64,000 bases of DNA from Athripsodes cinereus (GCA_947579605.1 OX388311.1:24492951-24556950), one strand, 5' to 3'; shown: positions 42,101 through 54,400, counted from the first letter of the stretch. Translations and numbers: made by a program. Notes: generated by a model not told the origin, from the sequence alone.

Positions 42101-45100
42101 CATAAAATCATCACTTCACCGTAAATCTGTTTAAAATATTTAAATGAGCATTTTGATTACAATTTATCCAAAAACCCGTTAGGTATATCGTCAGAACGTG
42201 ATTGTACTGTCAAAAAACTTCATAGAACCATCATTTCATGGTAGACCTGTCAAAAATAATCGTACAAAAATTTAACCCAAATCCTATCAAAAAAACTCGT
42301 TATATCGCCAAACACGATGGAACTGTCAATTTTTTTTATAAAATCATCTCTTTATGGTACCATAAAGTCTACCGGTCTACCTGTTAAAAATATTTATATG
42401 ATAATTTTGATTGCAATTTATCAAAAAAACCCGATATATAGTCAGAACATGATTTCACTGTCAAAAAATTTCATGGAATCATCATTTCATAGTAGATCTG
42501 TCAAATAATTGTATATTCATTTTAACCCAAGCCTATAAAAAAAACTTGTTACATCGCCAAACATGATGGAACTGTCAAAAAAAATCATAAAATCATCACA
42601 TCACCGTAGATCTGTTAAAAATATTCCATTCATCGATTTGGTAAAAAATCTATCATTATACCCGTATTTTGCAATATCATAACTGAACTGCAAAATATTT
42701 TCTCAAAATGATCGCATCATGGTAGACCTGTCCAAAATATGCATATAAACCTTTTTATCAAATCTATCAAAATTCCTGTGATTTCTGGTGACTTCTGACT
42801 TCTTGACAGGTTTACTATTATGCGATGATTGTGAGAATATAAATGACAGTTCAATCATAGTATGATTAGTATAATTATTACTACAAAAATTTAACCCAAA
42901 TCCTATCAAAAAACTCGTTATATCGCCAAACATGATGGAACTGTCAAATTTAGTCATAAAACCGTAGATCCGGCAAAAATATCCATTTCATCGTTTTGAT
43001 CAAATCTATCAAAATACTAGTATTTTGAAATATCATCATTGAACTGTCAAATATTTTCTCAAATTGATTGCATCATGGTAGACCTGACAAAAATACTCAT
43101 CTAATCATTTTGATCAAATCCATCAAAATTCCTGTTATTTCATCATATTATGGTTGAACTGTCAAATATATTCTCACAATAATCGCATCATAGTAAACCT
43201 GTCAAAAATATTCATACCAACATTATTTCAAATTTTATCAAAAAACACGTTATATCGTCAGAATATGATTGAACTGTCAAAATTTTTCATGAATTTATCA
43301 CTTCATGGAAGACCTGTCAAAAATAATCGTATGAATATTTTAACCCAATCCTTTCAAAACAACTCGTATCATCGCCAAACATGATGGAACTGTCAAAAAT
43401 ATTCATAAAATCATCACTTCACCGTAAATCTGTTTAAAATATTTAAATGAGCATTTTGATTACAATTTATCCAAAAACCCGTTAGGTATATCGTCAGAAC
43501 GTGATTGTACTGTCAAAAAACTTCATAGAACCATCATTTCATGGTAGACCTGTCAAAAATAATCGTACAAAAATTTAACCAAAATCCTATCAAAAAAACT
43601 CGTTATATCGCCAAACATGATGGAACTGTCAAATTTAGTCATAAAATCATTACTTCACCGTAGATCCGGCAAAAATATCCATTTCATCGTTTTGATCAAA
43701 TCTATCAAAATACTAGTATTTTGAAATATCATCATTGAACTGTCAAATATTTTCTCAAATTGATTGCATCATGGTAGACCTGACAAAAATACTCATCTAA
43801 ACATTTTGATCAAATCCATCAAAATTCCTGTTATTTCATCATATTATGGTTGAACTGTCAAATATATTCTCACAATAATCGCATCATAGTAGACCTGTTA
43901 AAAATATTCATACTAACATTTTTTCAAATCTTATCAAAAACCCCGTATTTTCGTCAAAACATGATTGTAATGTCAAATTTTTTTTATAAAATCATCTCTT
44001 CATGGTACACCTGTAATAAATATTTATATGATAATTTTGATTGCAATTTATCAAAAAAAAACGATAAAACCAGTCAGAAAATGATTTCACTGTAAAAAAA
44101 TTTCATGGAATCATCATTTCATGGTAGACCTGTCAAATAATTGTATATTCATTTTAACCCAATCCTTTCAAAAAAACTCGTTATATCGCCAAACATGATG
44201 GAATTGTCAAAAATATTCATAAAATCATCAATTTACCGTAGATCTGTCAAAAATATTTATTTCATCGTTTTGATCAAATCTATCAAAAAACCTGTATTTT
44301 GTAATATCATCATTGCAATGTCAAACATTAAATAAATAAAAAAAAAAAAATAAAAACTTTATTGAAAAAAAAAATATTTCAAATGGCGGGTTTATTGCCG
44401 TGGGCAATTTCTGCCAACCAACCACTTTTGACATCAATTTGATATATACAATACATACAAGTGTATGAAAAAGAAGAAAAATATAAATATCGAAATGATC
44501 GCATCATAGAAGACCTGTCAAAAATATCAATGTAAACATTTTGACCAAATCTATCAAAATACCCGTATTTTAAAATATCATCATTGAACTGTCAAATATT
44601 TTCTCAAATTGATTGCATCATGGTAGACCTGACAAAAATACTCATATAAACATTTTGATCAAATCTATCGAAATTCCTGTTATTTCATCATATTATGGTT
44701 GAACTGTCAAATATATTCTCACAATCATCGCATCATAGTAGACCTCTCAAAAATATTCATACAAACATTTTTTCAAATCCTATCAAAAACCCCGTTTTTT
44801 CGTCAAAACATGATTGTAGTGTAATTTTTTTTTATAAATGATTTTATAATGGTAGACCTGTAAAAAATATTTATATGATAATTTTGATTGCAATTTATCA
44901 AAAAAAAACGATAAACCAGTCAGAAAATGATTTCACTTGTAAAAAAATTTCATGGAATCATCATTTCATGGTAGACCTGTCAAATAATTGTATATTCATT
45001 TTAACCCAATCCTATAAAAAAAAACTCGTAACATCGCCAAACATGATGGAACTGTCAAAAATATTCATAAAATCATCACATGACCGTAGAACTGTTAAAA

Positions 45101-47340
45101 ATTTTCCTTTCATCAATTTGGTAAAAAATCTATCAACATACCCGTATTTTGCAATATCATAACTGAAATGCCAAATATTTTCTCAAAATGATCGCATCAT
45201 GGTAGACCTGTCCAAAATATTCATATAAACCTTTTTATCAAATCTTTCAAAATTCCTGTGATTTCTGGTGACTTCTGACTTCTTGACAGGTTTACTATTA
45301 TGCGATGATTGTGAGAACATAAATGACAGTTCAATCATAGTATGATTACTATAATTGAACTGTCATTTATATTCTCATAATCATCGCATCATAGTAAACC
45401 TGTCAAAAATATTCATACCAACATTATTTCAAATTTTATCAAAAAACACGTTATATCGTCAGAATATGATTGAACTGTCAAAAATTTTCATGAATTCATC
45501 ACTTCATGGAAGACCTGTCAAAACTAATCGTATATTCATTTTAACCCAATCCTATCAAAAAAACTCGTTACATCGCCAAGCATGATGGAACTGTCAAAAA
45601 TATTCATAAAATCATCACTTCACCGTAGATCTGTCAAAAATATCCATTTCATCGTTTTGATCAAATCTATCGAAATTCCTGTAATTTCATCATGTTATGG
45701 TTGAATTCTCAAAATATATTCTCAAAATCATCTCATCATAGTAGTTCTGTCAAAAATAATCATACAAATTTTCTTATAATATTTTCAGAACATGATTTGT
45801 CTGTTGTCTATAATTTTCATAAATTGATCACTTCATGGAAGACCTGTCAAAAATAATCGTATGAATATTTTAACCCAATCCTTTCAAAACAACTCGTATC
45901 ATCGCCAAACATGATGGAACTGTCAAAAATATTCATAAAATCATCACTTCACCGTAAATCTGTTTAAAATATTTAAATGAGCATTTTGATTACAATTTAT
46001 CCAAAAACCCGTTAGGTATATCGTCAGTACGTGATTGTACTGTCAAAAAACTTCATAGAACCATCATTTCATGGTAGACCTGTCAAAAATAATCGTACAA
46101 AAATTTAACCCAAATCCTATCAAAAAAACTCGTTATATCGCCAAACATGATGGAACTGTCAAAAATATTCATAAAATCATTACTTCACCGTAGATCCGGC
46201 AAAAATATCCATTTCATCGTTTTGATCAAATCTATCAAAATACTAGTATTTTGAAATATCATCATTGAACTGTCAAATATTTTCTCAAATTGATTGCATC
46301 ATGGTAGACCTGACAAAAATACTCATCTAAACATTTTGATCAAATCCATCAAAATTCCTGTTATTTCATCATATTATGGTTGAACTGTCAAATATATTCT
46401 CACAATAATCGCATCATAGTAGACCTGTTAAAAATATTCATACTAACATTTTTTCAAATCTTATCAAAAACCCCGTATTTTCGTCAAAACATGATTGTAA
46501 TGTCAATTTTTTTTTATAAAATCATCTCTTCATGGTACACCTGTAATAAATATTTATATGATAATTTTGATTGCAATTTATCAAAAAAAAAACGATAAAA
46601 CCAGTCAGAAAATGATTTCACTGTAAAAAAATTTCATGGAATCATCATTTCATGGTAGACCTGTCAAATAATTGTATATTCATTTTAACCCAATCCTTTC
46701 AAAAAAACTCGTTATATCGCCAAACATGATGGAATTGTCAAAAATATTCATAAAATCATCAATTAACCGTAGATCTGTCAAAAATATCTATTTCATCGTT
46801 TTGATCAAATCTATCAAATAACCTGTATTTTGTAATATCATCATTGCATTGTCAAACATTCTCGAAATGATCGCATCATAGAAGACCTGTCAAAAATATC
46901 AATGTAAACATTTTGACCAAATCTATCAAAATACCCGTATTTTAAAATATCATCATTGAACTGTCAAATATTTTCTCAAATTGATTGCATCATGGTAGAC
47001 CTGACAAAAATACTCATATAAAAATTTTGATCAAATTTATCGAAATTCCTGTTATTTCATCATATTATGGTTGAACTGTCAAATATATTCTCACAATCAT
47101 CGCATCATAGTAGACCTCTCAAAAATATTCATACAAACATTTTTTCAAATCCTATCAAAAACCCCGTTTTTTCGTCAAAACATGATTGTAGTGTCATTTT
47201 TTTTTATAAATGATTTTATAATGGTAGACCTGTAAAAAATATTTTTATGATAATTTTGATTGCAATTTATCAAAAAAAAACGATAAAACCAGTCAGAAAA
47301 TGATTTCACTTGTAAAAAAATTTCATGGAATCATCATTTC
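39111..47340. repeat. 8-kb higher-order satellite unit, copy 4 (about 8230 bp)
   Basis: In register with copy 3 at offset 7953 until about 40345. It then retains the roughly 420-bp block that copies 2 and 3 lack (40346-40770), giving offset about 8386, and drops to 8374 after a 12-bp loss near 42912-42960. It lacks LINE insertion 2. The register with other copies ends near 47340, exactly one unit length. Confidence 0.85.
44330..44490 (-). mobile_element. LINE insertion 1, copy 4
   Basis: Same insert and junctions as 20050-20210, so this insertion predates amplification of all four units. Confidence 0.75.
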
Positions 47341-49386
47341 ATGGTAGACCTGTCAAATAATTGTATATTCATTTTAACCCAATCCTATAAAAAAAAACTC
47401 GTAACATCGCCAAACATGATGGAACTGTCAAAAATATTCATAAAATCATCACATGACCGTAGAACTGTTAAAAATATTCCTTTAATCAATTTGGTAAAAA
47501 ATCTATCAACATACCCGTATTTTGCAATATCATAACTGAAATGCCAAATATTTTCTCAAAATGATCGCATCATGGTAGACCTGTCCAAAATATTCATATA
47601 AACCTTTTTATCAAATCTTTCAAAATTCCTGTGATTTCTGGTGACTTCTGACTTCTTGACAGGTTTACTATTATGCGATGATTGTGAGAATATAAATGAC
47701 AGTTCAATCATAGTATGATTACTATAATTGAACTGTCATTTATATTCTCATAATCATCGCATCATAGTAAACCTGTCAAAAATATTCATACCAACATTAT
47801 TTCAAATTTTATCAAAAAACACGTTATATCGTCAGAATATGATTGAACTGTCAAAAATTTTCATGAATTCATCACTTCATGGAAGACCTGTCAAAACTAA
47901 TCGTATATTCATTTTAACCCAATCCTATCAAAAAAACTCGTTACATCGCCAAGCATGATGGAACTGTCAAAAATATTCATAAAATCATCACTTCACCGTA
48001 GATCTGTCAAAAATATCCATTTCATCGTTTTGATCAAATCTATCGAAATTCCTGTAATTTCATCATGTTATGGTTGAATTCTCAAAATATATTCTCAAAA
48101 TCATCTCATCATAGTAGTTCTGTCAAAAATAATCATACAAATTTTCTTATAATATTTTCAGAACATGATTTGTCTGTTGTCTATAATTTTCATAAATTGA
48201 TCACTTCATGGAAGACCTGTCAAAAATAATCGTATGAATATTTTAACCCAATCCTTTCAAAACAACTCGTATCATCGCCAAACATGATGGAACTGTCAAA
48301 AATATTCATAAAATCATCACTTCACCGTAAATCTGTTTAAAATATTTAAATGAGCATTTTGATTACAATTTATCCAAAAACCCGTTAGGTATATCGTCAG
48401 AACGTGATTGTACTGTCAAAAAACTTCATAGAACCATCATTTCATGGTAGACCTGTCAAAAATAATCGTACAAAAATTTAACCCAAATCCTATCAAAAAA
48501 ACTCGTTATATCGCCAAACACGATGGAACTGTCAAATTTTTTTATAAAATCATCTCTTTATGGTACCATAAAGTCTACCGGTCTACCTGAAAAAAATATT
48601 TATATGATAATTTTGATTGCAATTTATCAAAAAAACCCGATATATAGTCAGAACATGATTTCACTGTCAAAAAATTTCATGGAATCATCATTTCATAGTA
48701 GATCTGTCAAATAATTGTATATTCATTTTAACCCAAATCCTATCAAAAAAACTCGTTATATCGCCAAACATGATGGACCTGTCAAATTTTGTCATAAAAT
48801 CATTACCTCACCGTAGATCTGGCAAAAATATCCATTTCATCGTTTTGATCAAATCTATCGAAATTCCTGTAATTTCATCATGTTATGGTTGAATTCTCAA
48901 AATATATTCTCAAAATCATCTCATCATAGTAGTTCTGTCAAAAATAATCATACAAATTTTCTTATAATATTTTCAGAACATGATTTGTCTGTTGTCTATA
49001 ATTTTCATAAATTGATCATTTCATGGTAGACATGTCGAAAATAATCGTAGATCTCTAAAATATTCAATTAATCATTTTGATCGAACCTATCAAAATACCC
49101 GTGATTTGAAATGTCATCATTGAACTGTCAAATATTCTCTCAAAAGTATCTCATCATGATGACGTGTCAAAAATATTTATTTTAATCAAATGTATCAAAC
49201 TTCCTGTAATTTCATCATATATTATGATTGAAATGTCAAACATATTCTCAAAATCATCGCATCACATAGTAGACCTGTCAAAAATATTTATTTTGATTGC
49301 AATTTATCAAAAAAACCCGATATATCGTCAGAACATGATTGAACTGTCAAAAAACTTCATAGAATCATCGTTTCATGGTAGACCTG
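47341..49386. repeat. Satellite array, right part after the 8-kb units
   Basis: Sequence equivalent to about 20690-21900 of copy 1 continues out of the giant-unit order, including one more hairpin module near 47675-47800. From about 48760 monomers become more diverged and irregular, as expected toward an array edge. It ends at the 8-bp TSD TAGACCTG of the next transposon. No genes. Confidence 0.85.
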
Positions 49387-51134
49387 TAAGGTGCTTCATT
49401 TTATAAGGCAAAAAATAAAATGCAATTTTTTTACAATATTCGCTTGCGCCCCGAGTCTCAGTGATGCAAAAGATATATATGCCAAATTTCAAGAAGATTG
49501 GATAATATTTAGAGGTGGCACACTTTGACCACTTTTTTAAAAGTAAACAAAAAATAAAAAAAATCAATGTGAATTACTTTTATTGGGAAAACTAGAGATC
49601 ATTAATTTATCAGCATTGAATGATGCAATCCCTTATTTTATTTGCTTGATGACAACCTTTCTGTGATGCTCGACTACCCTCAGTAAGAATTGTTTTTGTT
49701 GCTCGTCCATGATTGATTCGTTCAACTTTTTTACTAAAGCAATTCCTCTTTCTGCACTATCATTAACCACGTTCAGAGCATTAACGTGACTTTTTAGAGA
49801 ATGACTGAAGTATTCTGTCATGCCGTGGATACCGAACAATTCAAAGAACACCTTTGTTAAAACAATTACTTATTGTGCAATATTGTGCAGTATTGTACAA
49901 TAAAATAATAAATTACTAACGAAATGGCTTAGTTCTTTTCCTTCAAAAACAAGGTTTTTACTTTCTAATCGTTTTAGTGACTTTTTATTTGCAGATTTGA
50001 TTTCTAAATTTTCAATAATACTTTCCTTATCAGCCTGTGTCAATGCATTCGTCTAAAAAAGCCAGTCCCACATTTGTTTCTGACAGATACCAAAGGTGTC
50101 TCTTAGAAACTGCGAGAGCACTTATTTTGATATCTGCTCAGAAGCTAAAGCATATCCAAATCATTTTTTGGAGCCCATCCACTCACAATGCCTCGTGCCA
50201 AAAGCAAACGTATATGAGGCTGACAAAATGTGCAACCCGTTTTATTCCTTTCAATTCTTTTTGAGAAATATTCAACTGTTTAGAAAACAGTCAGTCACTA
50301 GAACTGCAACCCTATCTTCCAGAATTTTGACACTCCCTCGGCCAACTGACGGCAATAGTTTATTGTCCAAGCGTAACACCAAATGTGGGGGATTTTCAAA
50401 GAGCGATTTTTCGATTTTCTTCGCCATATTACTTCTTCTGCCTCTTCGTCACTAGGTGATGATGACGATGGAGATATGTCTTCCAGTGTAACTATTTTAT
50501 TGATTTCAGCCATAGATTTCTAATGCTTATTTTTATATGAAACACTTTAGTCTTGTTTTTTACGCTTATTTCTAATTTTCGAGACAAAAATCTTGTCTAC
50601 CGTACTCATTGACGAACTCATACGATCTTGTCTTTGTGACCTTAGAAATTATTTATCCTCTTGTGGTACACTAGTCATGTCCATTGCATTTTGCCGCGAA
50701 TATATCAAATAACTCGACGAGATCACCTTTCTAAATGAGCCGTTTCATATTTACTTTATCCGTCTTCGTCAATTTCTCTTCAATCAGATTTTTGTATTCT
50801 TAGCTCACTTTGTACCTTGTATGGCCAACTAAAATGACGCTAACACCATCTTTTAATTCAAGATTGAACAATTTAATTCAAGAGTAAAACAGTTTTCTCA
50901 ATACCTGTGGTGTATCGATGCTCCGCTCCCCTTGTATGTCTGGCGCCGCTCGCCTACAAAGAACTTCAGTAATAGAAATTTCACTAGTTCCAGATAAAAG
51001 TGGTCAAAGTGTGCCACCCCTAAATATTATCCAATCTTCTTGAAATTTGGAATATATATCTTTTACATCACTGAGACTCGGGGCGTGAGCGAATATATAT
51101 GAAAATCACATCTTTGGAAAAATGAAACACCCTA
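49387..51134 (-). mobile_element. DNA transposon with about 140-bp terminal inverted repeats and 8-bp TSD
   Basis: The 1748-bp element splits the satellite motif GGTAGACCTGTCAAA. TAGACCTG is present on both sides (49379-49386 and 51135-51142). Ends read TAAGGTGCTTCATTTT and, inverted, TAGGGTGTTTCATTTT. The inverted repeats extend inward to about 49535 and from about 50996, sharing segments such as CCCCGAGTCTCAGTGATG and GGCACACTTTGACCACTTTT. An 8-bp TSD with a TAGGG-like end fits hAT-type elements, but other superfamilies share that TSD length and such long TIRs are not usual for hAT, so the superfamily is left open. Confidence 0.85.
49633..50900 (-). pseudogene. Decayed transposon-encoded protein of the 49387-51134 element
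   Basis: On the minus strand broken coding pieces appear in order. Near 50740 is KGDLVELFDIFAAKC; 50440-50300 gives HLVLRLDNKLLPSVGRGSV and EDRVAVLVTD; 49960-49930 gives FEGKELSHF; and 49851-49633 is a clean 72-codon frame with SHVNALNVVNDSAERGIALV and QKQFLLRVVEHHRKVV before the stop. A short intron with GTTAGT donor and AAAG acceptor (about 49853-49927) plausibly joins the last two. Similar blocks (DGKLLP, NDxAERG) occur in uncharacterised arthropod proteins as I recall them; the function is presumably transposition but no catalytic motif was identified. Several stops and frameshifts make it non-functional. Confidence 0.55.
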
Positions 51135-51800
51135 TAGACCTGTCAAAAATAATCGTATAAAAATTTCACCTAAATCCTATAAAAAAAACTAGTTATATCG
51201 CCAAACATGATGGAACTGTCAAATTTATTCATAAAATCATTAATTCAACTGTCAAAAATATTCATTTAATCGATTTGTATAATATCATCATTGAACTGCC
51301 AAATATTTTCTCAAAATGATCGCATCATGGTAGAGCTGTCAAAAATATCCACATAAACATTTTGATCAAATCTATCAAAATTCCAGTACTTTCATCATAC
51401 CTATTATGATTGAACTGTCAAATATATTCTCACAATCATCGCATCATAGTAGACCTGTCAAAAATAATCATGCATATTTTTTTTCAAATCCTATCAAAAA
51501 ACCCGTAATATCGTCAGAGCATGATTGAACTGTCAAAATTTTTCCTAGAATCATTTCATTGTAGACCTGTCAAAATAATCGTATATTCATCCAATCCTAT
51601 AAAAAAAACTCGTAATATCGCCAAGCATGATGGAACTACTATCAAAAATATTCATATAATCATCATTCACCGTAGATCTGTCAAAAATATCCATTTCATC
51701 GGTTTGATCAAATCTATCAAAATACCCGTAATTTGCAATACCATAACTGAACTGCCAAATATTTTCACAAAATGATCGCATCATGGTAGACCTGTCATAA
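51135..51800. repeat. Satellite array, last contiguous segment
   Basis: Diverged monomers with GACCTGTCAAA, GAACTGTCAAA and ATCAAATCTATCAAAAT continue to about 51800, with short deletions such as at 51240-51300. No higher-order period is evident, consistent with an old array edge. Confidence 0.85.
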
Positions 51801-51817
51801 ATATTTTTATTAATGTT

Positions 51818-51967
51818 TTTAAATTAAATCAAACACTGTTTCATTCCACTATAAGATTGTTTTAAGAATTAGAACGTTTTCAACTACAATGTAGTCATAA
51901 TCAGTAATAACACAACACATTAAAACAATCTCATAGTGGAATGAAAGAGCGTTTGATATAATTTAAA
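51818..51967. mobile_element. MITE-like inverted-repeat element
   Basis: About 150 bp whose ends mirror each other for about 47 bp: the left arm contains CATTCCACTATAAGATTG and the right arm CAATCTCATAGTGGAATG. The ends carry TTTAAATTA. No coding capacity. It sits in the degraded edge of the satellite; target duplication could not be fixed because the flanks are AT-rich. Confidence 0.7.
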
Positions 51968-52077
51968 TATATCTTTTATTATGCATTTCCCCAAAGTTAC
52001 ACTTGAAATTAAACTTTACAACTTGAAACTTGAAACAAAACTACACTTGAAAAAAAAACACCAACATAAGTATGTAT

Positions 52078-52167
52078 TTTGATCAAAATCTATCAAAATT
52101 CCTGTAATTTCATCATATTACGATTGAACTGTCAAATATATTCTCACAATCATCACATCATAGTATA
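52078..52167. repeat. Isolated satellite fragment
   Basis: About 90 bp of clear monomer sequence (TTGATCAAAATCTATCAAAA, GATTGAACTGTCAAATATAT) separated from the array by the MITE and about 110 bp of unrelated AT-rich DNA. It ends abruptly in a T-run. The following 200 bp contain nothing recognisable. Confidence 0.85.
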
Positions 52168-52377
52168 TTTTTTTTTTACTTTAAATATGTATTTTTAAAT
52201 TATCTCGATATGTTAATAAATAAAAAAGATACAATAATTTTTCTTATGATCTATTTTCATTAAAAATAACCCACGACACCTTAGAGAAATGGCCGCCGAA
52301 AAAAAAAATTCGAGAGTAAAAAATAAAATAATACTTGTTTGAATGTCTCAACATATTAGGCAACTAACATCATCATC

Positions 52378-52484
52378 ATCATCGCCCTCAACGCTCCTCT
52401 CGGGAGCACAGGGCAGAAACCAGCCTCCTCCATTCAGAGCGTCTCTGTGCCAATTGCGTCACCTCTTCCCACGACATTCCTTGC
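52378..52484 (-). mobile_element. 5'-truncated inverted copy of the 1-1443 LINE (3' end only)
   Basis: The complement matches the last about 90 coding bases plus tail of the LINE at the left edge: (CAT)n, CGCCCTCAACGCTCCTCTCG, GGCACAGAG complement and CCACGACATTCCTTGC. Homology stops after TTGC at 52484. Only one or two mismatches are visible (for example CAGAAACCAGCC against CAGATACCAGCC), so the two insertions are of similar age or one family. Confidence 0.9.
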
Positions 52485-53114
52485 ACTGAAAAAACAAGTG
52501 GATTTTATAATCTCAATCCAAGAATTTTAACTGTCTCAAACAATTCAAGAGACTATTGTCTTGAGTTAAGAATATTTCCTTGAATTAAGTAAACCAGTTC
52601 TATTCAATGAAAAAAATATTTTTCTCATTTTAATAAATATTGTTTCCTTGATCCAAGAGATTTGTTATTGTTCTGAGTAATACGAATATTTTGGATTGAG
52701 AAAACACACAAAACTTTGGTTGAAGAAATTGTTATATTTATTCAAGAAATTATATTCTCAAATGAAGTATTATTTATAAATTGAATTAGTGCATTAATTC
52801 CTAAAAATTGGGATTTCCTTTTTGTGTTTTGCGAACTTTTACGGAAATTAACGATTCCAATCTGTTGAATGTTCGGCTTTAAGAAAGATACAGTTCGGAA
52901 ATCATCGTCAGGTTAGTCCGTTAGTCGTCACCTTCGTAAGTTTGGATATTGTTTTGTTATTGTTTGTCAAGTGTTATAATATTTGAATTATTTTAAATAT
53001 TATGCTATTTAAGGATTAAAAAACTATTAAGGAATTTCAGAAGCTCAGGTATGTAATGAAAATTTTTCAATATACATAATAATGATGTGTCATTAAGAAC
53101 TTTGTTTATGTAGA
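52485..53114. other. No recognised gene; AT-rich
   Basis: 52500-52790 contains several short near-palindromes on the theme CTTGAATTAAG and CTTGATCCAAG. 52840-53050 has higher complexity (ACAGTTCGGAAATCATCGTC) and ends in a possible splice donor, CAG|GTATGT at about 53048. Nothing can be assigned. Confidence 0.5.
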
Positions 53115-53165
53115 TATACTTAAGGAAGTGTCTAAAAAGCCGCTAGCGGTTGTTTAGTACAGCAG

Positions 53166-53330
53166 CCCTAGTCAAAACACATTTTAGCGTCACTTGTCGT
53201 TCGACTACAAACGAAATTACGACTATAATTGCAACAATAACGCATAATTATATGGTACATGTAGGTAGATTGTCGTAATTTCGTTTGTAGTCGAACGACT
53301 TCATAACGCTAAAATGTGTTTTGACTAGGG
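53166..53330. mobile_element. MITE with about 58-bp inverted arms, nested
   Basis: Ends are CCCTAGTCAAAACACATTTT and its complement AAAATGTGTTTTGACTAGGG. Arms continue through CGTTCGACTACAAACGAAAT with one small indel, around a central stretch of about 48 bp. If the TA at 53169-53170 is part of a TA target duplication it would be mariner-like (TIR GTCAAAACAC); alternatively the ends are the CCCTAG bases. No coding sequence. Confidence 0.8.
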
Positions 53331-54252
53331 GGCCAGGACTTGTTTAGCACGGGACTAAATTGCCGGCAATGCGCGCGCATCATTTTTCTGTCAAGTGAAT
53401 GTCAAGTAAATCACATTTTTTACTAAATAAGAATCACACAAAATTCTATATTAAACCGTAGTGAGACTAGTTTTAAACATGTTAACTTAGTGATAATGTA
53501 ATTGTAAGTACGTTAATTAATTAACAATAAGAACAGTTTTTATGCACTTAATTATAAGTGCTTAAGCACCAAATAGTACACTACATTTTTATTTGCAAAC
53601 CTACTTAGGAGAATCTCATACGTGATAGGCTTGCATCTGTGTAAAGAAGAATTATTGGAATCACTGAGAGAACATTTATATTACGTGAAACATACTTACT
53701 CCAAACTTGTTAATCTCAAAAATAAAAGGGAAACTTATTTCATCATCACAGGATGTGTTTATCATTACGGTTAGATACTATTGAAAAAGAAAAATGTATC
53801 ACATACAATTTTAAAGATCTATGATTCCTTGCAAGGTAGGCAGAGAGAGTCGAATACCACACATTCTAATCCCTACATACACACTGTATAGGAATAAAAT
53901 AGCATTTGTCCAATGAAATATTACAAGGATTACATTGTAAATTTAATTAATAATAGAACCATACCTAGTTCATGATATATGAAATTCTATCTAACTGCAC
54001 CCGGAAGTATCTAACATGGGATATCCATGCTAGGTATTTTATTTTATTTCATTTATTCTGTGTGGATCAAACAGTTGAAACAATAAGTATCTACAAACAT
54101 TAAAAAAACAACAATGAGGAAACCAATTAAGATCCCTCTCTTACCAAACTAATAAACATTAATTTCAGGTAGTTTAAAAGTAGTTAAAATAAAAGAGACA
54201 GGAAGAATTAAAATGCTAAAACACATAAAAATATCTTAGAACAATACAGGTA

Positions 54253-54400
54253 TGGATTGGGTTAGTTGGAAAGAAATCACGCCTCTGCGATAAACTCGCC
54301 CTCTGTATATTGAGTGTACGATTGTATTTGTTTTTAATGTATTTTTGTATGAATTTGCTTGTAATCAATGTCAGTAAAAAATAAATAAATATATAAGTAT
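54253..54400 (+). mobile_element. LINE 3' end, same family as the satellite insertions
   Basis: Reads GGGTTAGTTGGAAAGAAATC, GCGATAAACTCGCCCTCTGT and ends in AAATAAATAAATATATA. The core is shared with the minus-strand insertions at 22626-22762 and more distantly 20050-20210. Only untranslated 3' sequence is present; the 5' boundary could not be set. Confidence 0.8.

Noticed and set aside
1444..49378. CRISPR-like array
   Set aside because: Repeats and 'spacers' are both parts of the same diverged tandem monomer, the repeat length is about 115 bp, and the setting is eukaryotic.
5287..49406. About 90 small ORFs of 60-144 codons on both strands within the array
   Set aside because: They repeat with the satellite periods, are rich in codons forced by the AT-rich monomer, and break whenever a monomer has an indel. 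They show no domain and are repeat by-products.
1444..52167. Centromere assignment
   Set aside because: A large higher-order satellite invites it, but nothing in the sequence proves centromere function, and if the host is a lepidopteran its chromosomes would be holocentric.
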